A stretch of DNA of 5,842 bases from positions 1 through 5,842 of the forward strand of contig PUNP01000549.1 of NCBI GenBank assembly GCA_003551785.1. Reading direction: 5' to 3'. Source of the DNA: Candidatus Brocadiaceae bacterium (lineage in GTDB: Bacteria > Planctomycetota > Brocadiia > SM23-32). This document shows, in pieces, positions 1 through 4,680 of this stretch (positions are counted from its first letter, which is position 1; each line of letters opens with the position of its first letter). The notes under the pieces are model-generated. The model worked only from the letters and a program-made list of their open reading frames with translations, did not search any database and was not told the origin of the DNA. The position numbers were made by a program, and so were the translations under genes.

Positions 1-1385
1 ATGTCGTTGAGGTCTATCCTGCTTATGAGGAAATAGCATGTCGTATTGAATTTTTTGGTGATTATATTGACAAGCTCAGCGTTATTGATCCTCTAAGTGG
101 AAAACCGCTGGAGGCTGCCGAAGTGCTGACGATATATCCGGCGAACCATTTCGTCACGCCGGCCGACAGGATAGATAGCGTTCTGAAAAGTATTGAAAAG
201 GAGTTGAAGCACCGGCTGATAGAACTGCGCAACGATGGTAAATTAGCCGAGGCGCAGCGCCTGGAGGCACGGACGCGTTATGACATGGAACTAATGGATA
301 AAGTGGGGTTTTGCCCGGGGATCGAGAATTATGCGCGCCACCTGACCGGCAGGTCTCCCGGGGAGCGGCCGGCATGTCTGCTGGATTATTTCCCCGATGA
401 TTACCTATGTATAATTGATGAATCGCATCAAACGGTTCCTCAAATACAGGCGATGTATCATGGCGACAGGTCGAGGAAACGGACTTTAGTCGATTACGGT
501 TTCAGGCTGCCCTCAGCATTGGATAATCGCCCCTTAACTTTTTCAGAGTGGGAAGGGATGCTTAGTAAAGCTTTGTTTGTTTCGGCTACCCCGGCTGAAT
601 ATGAAGTGGAGAAGTCGGAGGGGGAAGTTGTGGAGCAGATAATTCGTCCGACAGGGTTGGTCGACCCGCTGGTGGATGTTTCACCGGCAAGTGAGCAGGT
701 TCAGGACGCAATTTTTCGCATTAATGAGCAGGTGAAAGGCGGTGAAAGAACATTGCTCACCACTCTGACTAAACGTTTGGCAGAGGATATGAGCGATTAC
801 CTGGCCGAACAGGACATCAAGTGCGCTTACCTGCATAGCGAAGTTGATACGATTGAACGCGTTGAGATATTGAATGATCTCCGTCGCGGCACGTACGACG
901 TTGTTGTCGGTGTTAATTTGCTGCGGGAAGGCCTGGACTTGCCCGAGGTTTCGCTTGTACTTATTTTCGATGCGGATCGCGAAGGTTTTTTGCGCTCGGA
1001 GACTTCTTTAGTTCAGACAATAGGGAGGTGTGCCAGAAACGTGAACGCCAGGGTCGTTTTATATGCCGATCGCATTACGGGTTCGATGCAGCGGGCTATT
1101 GACGAGACCCAACGGCGGCGTAAGATACAGATCGAGCATAACCGTGTAAATAATATTGAACCGAAGACGATTCAGAAAGATATCGGGCAGGGGATTGACT
1201 ACGAAATCGCGGCCTGGCAGCGTCGGGTCGAGACGCCGGTTGCCGCCGAGCAGGAGACGGATTATGTTACGGCCGACAGGTTAGAGCAGCTTGAGGGTGA
1301 GATGAAAGATGCTGCGGCCCGCCTGGATTTTGAGAAGGCCGCCACGATTCGAGACCAATTGAAGAGACTGCGTAAGCATGAATAA
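1..1385 (+). CDS. uvrB: UvrABC excinuclease subunit B, 5' end missing
   Basis: UvrB is the damage-verifying helicase-like subunit of cytoplasmic nucleotide excision repair. It is loaded by UvrA and then recruits UvrC. The frame is open from the left edge (first full codon at base 3) to TAA at 1383-1385, giving 460 residues. UvrB proteins are usually about 660-680 residues, so roughly the first 210, including the Walker A motif and most of the beta-hairpin, lie outside the window. Visible motifs are the Walker B-type DESH (417-428), SATP (582-593), the NLLREGLDLPEV block near 915-950, and helicase motif VI QTIGRCARN (1014-1043). The last ~35 residues form a UVR domain (LEQLEGEMKDAAARLDFEKA...), which contacts UvrC. 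The Cys in motif VI, where Ala is usual, is a mild oddity. A GTG at 123 is internal and not the true start. Identification is very secure from motif order and near-continuous family resemblance. Confidence 0.97.
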   Translation, partial: VVEVYPAYEEIACRIEFFGDYIDKLSVIDPLSGKPLEAAEVLTIYPANHFVTPADRIDSVLKSIEKELKHRLIELRNDGKLAEAQRLEARTRYDMELMDKVGFCPGIENYARHLTGRSPGERPACLLDYFPDDYLCIIDESHQTVPQIQAMYHGDRSRKRTLVDYGFRLPSALDNRPLTFSEWEGMLSKALFVSATPAEYEVEKSEGEVVEQIIRPTGLVDPLVDVSPASEQVQDAIFRINEQVKGGERTLLTTLTKRLAEDMSDYLAEQDIKCAYLHSEVDTIERVEILNDLRRGTYDVVVGVNLLREGLDLPEVSLVLIFDADREGFLRSETSLVQTIGRCARNVNARVVLYADRITGSMQRAIDETQRRRKIQIEHNRVNNIEPKTIQKDIGQGIDYEIAAWQRRVETPVAAEQETDYVTADRLEQLEGEMKDAAARLDFEKAATIRDQLKRLRKHE

Positions 1386-1408
1386 ATTATTAAGTCCTTA
1401 AAATACTC

Positions 1409-1432
1409 ACATCGACATTTTACTGTCGATGT
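1409..1432 (+). terminator. hairpin just after uvrB, possible terminator
   Basis: A perfect 9-bp stem (ACATCGACA paired with TGTCGATGT) closes a 6-base loop, starting 24 bases after the uvrB stop codon. Its position suits transcript termination or 3'-end protection. The stem is followed by an A-run, not a T-run, so it is not a classical intrinsic terminator on the + strand. It could instead be a processing or mRNA-stabilising hairpin. Confidence 0.35.
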
Positions 1433-1456
1433 ACGAAAAAATCAACGAAAACGACA

Positions 1457-1481
1457 AATATCCAATGATCAATATCCAATG
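1457..1481 (+). repeat. two tandem 11-bp copies, 14-bp period
   Basis: AATATCCAATG occurs at 1457-1467 and again at 1471-1481, separated by 3 bases. The second copy supplies the ATG that starts the four-helix-bundle relic. Short tandem units of this kind are familiar upstream of four-helix-bundle genes in some bacteria (recalled knowledge), where they can shift the apparent start codon. Confidence 0.7.
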
Positions 1482-1538
1482 TCCAGGGTACGGAAGTACG
1501 ACCTGGAAGATCGACTTATCGATCACGCCATTCGCCTT
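1479..1538 (+). pseudogene. 5' remnant of a four-helix-bundle (23S rRNA IVS-type) protein gene
   Basis: From ATG 1479 the frame reads MSRVRKYDLEDRLIDHAIRL. This closely resembles the opening of small four-helix-bundle proteins first found in 23S rRNA intervening sequences, which commonly start near (V)RKYDLEERLIDFAVRI and run to about 110-130 residues. After about residue 20 the resemblance ends and the frame enters repeat DNA. The Pro/Gly/Arg-rich helices and the RSGTSxAxNYxEA-type core expected of an intact protein are absent. The preceding tandem ATATCCAATG motif also matches what I recall upstream of such genes, often translated as MSN(I/V)Q. I read this as a truncated, non-functional copy. 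The family match rests on only 20 residues recalled from memory. Confidence 0.5.
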
Positions 1539-1568
1539 CATATTGTCTTTTGGCGCTCAATCGACTGT

Positions 1569-1643
1569 AGGGGCGAATGGCTGTTCGTCCCTGAACGCTC
1601 ACGGACAAAATTGCGCTGTCAGGGCGACCCGCCAGTCGCCCCT
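1569..1643. repeat. 75-bp MITE-like element with 8-bp terminal inverted repeats
   Basis: The ends AGGGGCGA (1569-1576) and TCGCCCCT (1636-1643) are perfect inverted repeats. Each end also nucleates its own hairpin. On the left, a 9-bp stem with one G-U pair (1569-1577 with 1584-1592) has a 6-base loop. On the right, a 7-bp stem (1622-1628 with 1635-1641) also has a 6-base loop. The GC-rich arms contrast with the AT-rich surroundings. The GTAGGGGCGA...TCGCCCCT design resembles dispersed palindromic repeats I recall from several environmental bacterial genomes. No transposase is present, so it would be non-autonomous. It could alternatively form a structured RNA. Confidence 0.6.
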
Positions 1644-1763
1644 TCAACGTATATACGAATGGACAGGCCATGCCGGAGTGTCAAAAACGTCATAATGCAA
1701 GATATCACGCCAATGATAATGAGGCATTTTTACTTAAAAATTGGATATTGAATATTTATCCGT

Positions 1764-1797
1764 ACTGTGCTGAAGGATATCCATTCTTATGCACAGT
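1764..1797. repeat. 34-bp interrupted palindrome
   Basis: ACTGTGC (1764-1770) and GCACAGT (1791-1797) are exact inverted repeats around a 20-base centre. The centre holds the perfect 8-bp palindrome GGATATCC (1775-1782). The element lies about 40 bp upstream of the candidate -35 of the NfeD-like gene, so it could be an operator or the terminator-like end of the repeat cluster. The sequence alone does not tell which. Confidence 0.4.
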
Positions 1798-1837
1798 TTC
1801 TGAAAACGTTTCATCTTACCTGTGAACCCGCATTTCT

Positions 1838-1866
1838 TTGTTTTATTCAGCTTGTTTGGGTATACT
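1838..1866 (+). promoter_or_regulatory. candidate sigma70-type promoter for the NfeD-like gene
   Basis: TTGTTT (1838-1843) and TATACT (1861-1866) are separated by 17 bp. The -10 matches consensus at five of six bases and the -35 at three of six. A perfect TATAAT lies a few bases downstream at 1868-1873 but lacks a well-spaced -35. Transcription from here would give a leader of about 60 bases before ATG 1938. The assignment is by inspection only. Confidence 0.35.
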
Positions 1867-1923
1867 GTATAATAAGTCTAAATTGTAAATTACGAGAGAA
1901 TGCAAATTTTACTGAGTTTTTCT

Positions 1924-1928
1924 GGAAG
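1924..1928 (+). promoter_or_regulatory. ribosome binding site deciding the NfeD-like start
   Basis: GGAAG ends 9 bases before ATG 1938. This supports starting there rather than at the GTG at 1767, whose extra 57 residues overlap the candidate promoter and do not resemble an NfeD N-terminus. Confidence 0.55.
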
Positions 1929-1937
1929 ACTCGAGTC

Positions 1938-2417
1938 ATGGAAGAGATTACCTGGATATTAGTTATCTATCTGCTCGGTCTGACCGCAATGATCGTAGAG
2001 CTTTTCATACCGGGGGCGATTATCGGTATAAGCGGTTTTTGTGCCGTCGTGGGGACGATGATATATGCTGCTGCTACCGGTCAGACGGTATTAGCTTTAG
2101 CATTATTGGCGGCAACCGTGGTCTTTCTGCCATTTTTCTTCATGTTATGGAAAAATGTTTTGGGGAGAGTTTTTGCCGTACCCGAAACCCTGGTAGACTT
2201 CCGTTCTTCAGCTGGTGACTATGAGTCGCTTTTAGGTAAGGATGGCGTAGCAGAAAGCTCTTTAAGACCCAGCGGTTCAGCTATTGTTGACGGTAAGAGA
2301 TATACTGTCATGACCCGCGGGGAGATGCTCGATAAAGGGGCGAAAATCGAGGTCATCGATGTTGCCGGATCGAAATTAATAGTGCGCAGAAAGCGCCCGC
2401 AAAATTCGCCTGAGTGA
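1938..2417 (+). CDS. short NfeD family membrane protein
   Basis: This encodes 159 residues. Three hydrophobic stretches, roughly residues 6-24, 27-46 and 50-71, predict an integral membrane protein with a short, proline-containing loop (LFIPG) after the first helix. Residues ~97-151 form an NfeD C-terminal OB-fold-like domain. The typical pattern is visible: LLGKDGVAESSLRPSG, then an Ala-Ile-Val-Asp-Gly-Lys-Arg-Tyr strand, then KGAKIEVIDVAGSKLIVRR. The long NfeD form carries an N-terminal ClpP-like serine protease domain, which is absent here, so this is the short class. Short NfeD proteins usually work with SPFH/flotillin-type proteins in membrane organisation or quality control. No such partner is in the window, so the exact role is open. 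The start is chosen for its Shine-Dalgarno site and family-like N-terminus. It is probably its own transcription unit. Confidence 0.88.
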   Translation: MEEITWILVIYLLGLTAMIVELFIPGAIIGISGFCAVVGTMIYAAATGQTVLALALLAATVVFLPFFFMLWKNVLGRVFAVPETLVDFRSSAGDYESLLGKDGVAESSLRPSGSAIVDGKRYTVMTRGEMLDKGAKIEVIDVAGSKLIVRRKRPQNSPE

Positions 2418-2510
2418 TATTGCACAATCCGCTTATTTTACTTTTTCCCTCGTATATATTAAACTGTAAAACCTCAAATATCACCTTTCCCTTGCCGGCA
2501 GCGTGAAAGG

Positions 2511-2553
2511 CGGGAGAGTGGACTTTTTCCAGTGAACCACTGAGGTATTCCCG
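2511..2553 (+). promoter_or_regulatory. foldable inverted-repeat structure upstream of aconitase
   Basis: Two nested arms pair: CGGGA (2511-2515) with TCCCG (2549-2553), and AGTGG (2517-2521) with CCACT (2537-2541). A competing small hairpin, CAGTG (2530-2534) with CACTG (2538-2542), shares the CCACT arm, so the two folds exclude each other. A further arm pair, CCTTTC (2484-2489) with GAAAGG (2505-2510), sits just upstream. It could be an operator, a leader RNA or a weak terminator for the preceding gene, since a T5 run occurs at 2524-2528. No known riboswitch family is recognised. Confidence 0.35.
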
Positions 2554-2565
2554 GTTTACTGAATA

Positions 2566-2594
2566 TTTACAATCACAATTAACAACTATTTATT
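2566..2594 (+). promoter_or_regulatory. candidate promoter for aconitase
   Basis: TTTACA (2566-2571; five of six consensus bases) and TTTATT (2589-2594; four of six) are separated by 17 bp in AT-rich DNA. A start near 2601 would leave a leader of about 45 bases. In that case the inverted-repeat structure at 2511-2553 would lie upstream as DNA and not in the transcript. Confidence 0.3.
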
Positions 2595-2646
2595 CGTAAA
2601 ATCAGTAGGATTTATTCCAAAGTAATCACCTTAGTAAAACAACATT

Positions 2647-4557
2647 ATGGCTGATAATCTAACATATAAAATAATAAAGAATCATATCGTTGACGGCGAT
2701 GCCGACCCAGGCGAAAGTATCGGAATAAAAGTTGATCAGACCCTCACCCAGGACGCTACGGGCACTGTAGCTTATTTACAGTTTGAAACCATGGGCGTAC
2801 CGCGCGTCCGGACAGAGCTCTCCGTCAGTTATGTCGACCATAATACTTTGCAGAGCGGCTACAGGAATCCTGACGATCATCGCTATTTACAGAGTGTTGC
2901 TGCGAAATACGGTATTGTATTCAGCCGTCCGGGTAACGGCATTTGTCACCAGGTGCATTTAGAAAGGTTCGGCCGTCCCGGGAAAACGCTTTTAGGCAGT
3001 GACAGCCATACTCCCACCGGAGGCGGGCTTGGTATGCTGGCTATAGGGGTAGGGGGGCAGGACGTTGCCTGTGCGATGGCCGGTATGGCGTTTAACCTCA
3101 AAGCACCCGAGGTCGTTAAGGTCAATCTGACCGGTGAGTTGCAGCCCTGGGTTACGGCTAAAGATGTTATTCTGGAACTGCTGAGGAGGTTGAGTGTCAA
3201 GGGGGGCGTCGGCAAGGTTTTTGAATATACCGGGCCTGGGGTGAAGACATTAAGCGTTCCGCAGCGCGCTACTATCACCAATATGGGGGCGGAGTTGGGT
3301 GCCACTACCAGCATCTTTCCGTCTGATGATCGCACCCGGGAATGGCTGCTACTCCAGGGCCGTGCCGGGGACTTTGAGCCGCTTGCCGCCGATGCGGATG
3401 CTGCATATGACGATGCTGTGGAACTCGACCTTTCTGAGATCGAACCGCTCATAGCTATGCCGCACAGCCCGGATAATGTAAAGTCGGTGGCTGAACTCGA
3501 GGGTATGCAGGTCGATCAGGTTTGTATAGGAAGCTGCACAAATTCTTCACTGCAAGACCTTTCGACCGTCGGGGAAATCCTGCGGGGTAAAAAAGTTCAT
3601 CCGAATGTCAGTCTCGGTATAGCACCGGGGTCGCAGCAGGTGCTGCAGCTCATCAGTGAACGCAGTGTTTTGGGAGCCATGATTGAGTCGGGTGCACGCA
3701 TTCTTGAATCCGCCTGCGGGCCTTGTATCGGTATGGGTTTCTCACCACCCAGCGGCGGGGTTACACTGAGGACTTTCAACCGTAATTTCGAGGGCAGGAC
3801 CGGTACCTCCGATGCGCAATGCTACCTCTGCAGCCCGGAGACCGCTATAGCCGCGGCGTTGAATGAGGAAGTCACCGACCCGCGCAAACTGGGAACGCCG
3901 CCGCAGGTCAATGAACCGGAGTCTTACCCGGGGGCGGACAGCTTGATAGTATTTCCGCCTGAGAACGGCGCGGATGTGGAAGTTGTTCGGGGGCCTAATA
4001 TCCAACCCATCCCCAAGCACCCGCCGCTCGATGATAGTGTGGAATCAACGGTACTTCTTAAAGTCGGAGACAATATCACGACGGATCATATAATGCCTGC
4101 CGGCAGCAAGATACTTCCTCTTCGGTCGAATATCCCCGCTATCAGCGAATATGTTTTCAACCCCGTAGACACAGAGTTTTCAAAACGCGCTTTAGAGCGT
4201 GGCGGAGGTTTTATTATCGGCGGGGAGAATTATGGCCAGGGATCCAGCAGAGAACATGCCGCACTGGCGCCGATGTATCTGGGAATTATTGCCGTGATCT
4301 CGAAGAGCTTTGCGCGCATCCACCGTTCCAATTTGGTCAACTTTGGTATCCTCCCCCTGGAGTTTGTCTGTGCTGATGATTATGAGCGAATAAACCTTGA
4401 TGATGTGCTTCGAATGACTAATATGGGCGAGAGCGTCAAGTCGGGAACTGTTAAGATAGAAAATATTACCGGGCGTTATGAATTTACAACTCATTGCGAA
4501 CTCGACGATAAGGAAAAGGAGATTGTCTTAGCAGGCGGTCGGCTGAACTTATCTTGA
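2647..4557 (+). CDS. acn: aconitate hydratase, compact (Aquifex-type) form
   Basis: Aconitase interconverts citrate and isocitrate through cis-aconitate in the cytoplasmic TCA cycle, using a [4Fe-4S] cluster. The protein has 636 residues, against about 750-900 for mitochondrial-type, AcnA and AcnB enzymes, and fits the short putative-aconitase family typified by Aquifex. Cluster ligands are Cys297 (CIGSCTNSS), Cys357 and Cys360 (ACGPCIG). Active-site residues, by correspondence with pig aconitase, are Gln35, Asp64-His65, Asp119-Ser120-His121 (GSDSHTP), Arg379 and Arg384 (FNRNFEGR), and Ser533-Ser534-Arg535 in the swivel domain (YGQGSSREHAALAP). The swivel domain begins near residue 470 (DNITTDHIMPAG). 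All the residues I could align are kept, so it should be active. A TAA at 2635-2637 fixes ATG 2647 as the first possible start, yet no Shine-Dalgarno sequence precedes it. Homoaconitase or 3-isopropylmalate dehydratase is less likely, because both domains are fused and the match runs the full length. Confidence 0.95.
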   Translation: MADNLTYKIIKNHIVDGDADPGESIGIKVDQTLTQDATGTVAYLQFETMGVPRVRTELSVSYVDHNTLQSGYRNPDDHRYLQSVAAKYGIVFSRPGNGICHQVHLERFGRPGKTLLGSDSHTPTGGGLGMLAIGVGGQDVACAMAGMAFNLKAPEVVKVNLTGELQPWVTAKDVILELLRRLSVKGGVGKVFEYTGPGVKTLSVPQRATITNMGAELGATTSIFPSDDRTREWLLLQGRAGDFEPLAADADAAYDDAVELDLSEIEPLIAMPHSPDNVKSVAELEGMQVDQVCIGSCTNSSLQDLSTVGEILRGKKVHPNVSLGIAPGSQQVLQLISERSVLGAMIESGARILESACGPCIGMGFSPPSGGVTLRTFNRNFEGRTGTSDAQCYLCSPETAIAAALNEEVTDPRKLGTPPQVNEPESYPGADSLIVFPPENGADVEVVRGPNIQPIPKHPPLDDSVESTVLLKVGDNITTDHIMPAGSKILPLRSNIPAISEYVFNPVDTEFSKRALERGGGFIIGGENYGQGSSREHAALAPMYLGIIAVISKSFARIHRSNLVNFGILPLEFVCADDYERINLDDVLRMTNMGESVKSGTVKIENITGRYEFTTHCELDDKEKEIVLAGGRLNLS

Positions 4558-4581
4558 ACAATCTTGCATTAAAATACACTA

Positions 4582-4667
4582 ATATGGTGCAGTTTTTTGA
4601 TGTTTTGCAATGATCCAGTGGGAAATCCGTAATTAGCTATTCCAAATCGAATGGATTTACACCATAT
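4582..4667. repeat. 8-bp inverted repeat in the aconitase-VWA spacer
   Basis: ATATGGTG (4582-4589) is the exact reverse complement of CACCATAT (4660-4667). A smaller pair, AAATCC (4623-4628) and GGATTT (4653-4658), lies inside. Folded as RNA, the outer arm would end just before the VWA start codon at 4681. The length is short enough to arise by chance. Confidence 0.25.
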
Positions 4668-4680
4668 ATAGGTAGAGGAA

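Larger units (their letters stand above)
1469..1751. repeat. 12-bp inverted repeat bracketing the relic region
   Basis: TCAATATCCAAT at 1469-1480 recurs as its exact reverse complement, ATTGGATATTGA, at 1740-1751. The two arms enclose 283 bp that include the four-helix-bundle relic and the 75-bp inverted-repeat element. The arms could mark the ends of an inserted segment, or they could be two dispersed copies of the same low-complexity motif in opposite orientation. No flanking target-site duplication was recognised. Confidence 0.5.
1386..1937. other. 552-bp intergenic region with relic and repeats
   Basis: No intact gene is evident between uvrB and the NfeD-like gene. Two overlapping open frames here (1429-1695 and 1479-1751) both run straight through hairpin-forming repeat DNA and have no coherent family match beyond a short stretch at 1479-1538. 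The region contains, in order: a hairpin after uvrB, two tandem copies of an ATATCCAATG-type motif, a decayed four-helix-bundle gene start, a 75-bp inverted-repeat element, an inverted copy of the ATATCCAAT motif, a second palindrome, and a candidate promoter. It looks like an accretion site for small non-autonomous repeats. No tRNA or rRNA was seen. Confidence 0.7.

Noticed and set aside
1429..1695. An 88-codon open frame after uvrB
   Set aside because: It starts inside the uvrB hairpin, crosses the double-hairpin repeat, overlaps the better four-helix-bundle frame and resembles no family.
1767..1937. A 57-residue N-terminal extension of the NfeD-like protein from GTG 1767
   Set aside because: It would cross the candidate promoter and overlap a palindrome. 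It has no NfeD resemblance, whereas ATG 1938 has a well-placed GGAAG.
2530..2535. CAGTGA upstream of aconitase as an iron-responsive-element loop (CAGUGN)
   Set aside because: The five bases on each side do not pair to form the stem with bulged C that an IRE needs. The hexamer alone is expected by chance.
2946..3452. A 168-codon minus-strand open frame
   Set aside because: It lies wholly within the aconitase gene, whose sense translation matches the family throughout; the antisense product is low-complexity Ser/Pro-rich sequence.
4564..4635. Promoter for the VWA gene (for example TTGCAA 4605-4610 with TAATTA 4630-4635)
   Set aside because: The spacing is 19 bp and the -10 is poor. Other hexamer pairs in the spacer are equally weak, so none can be supported over the others.
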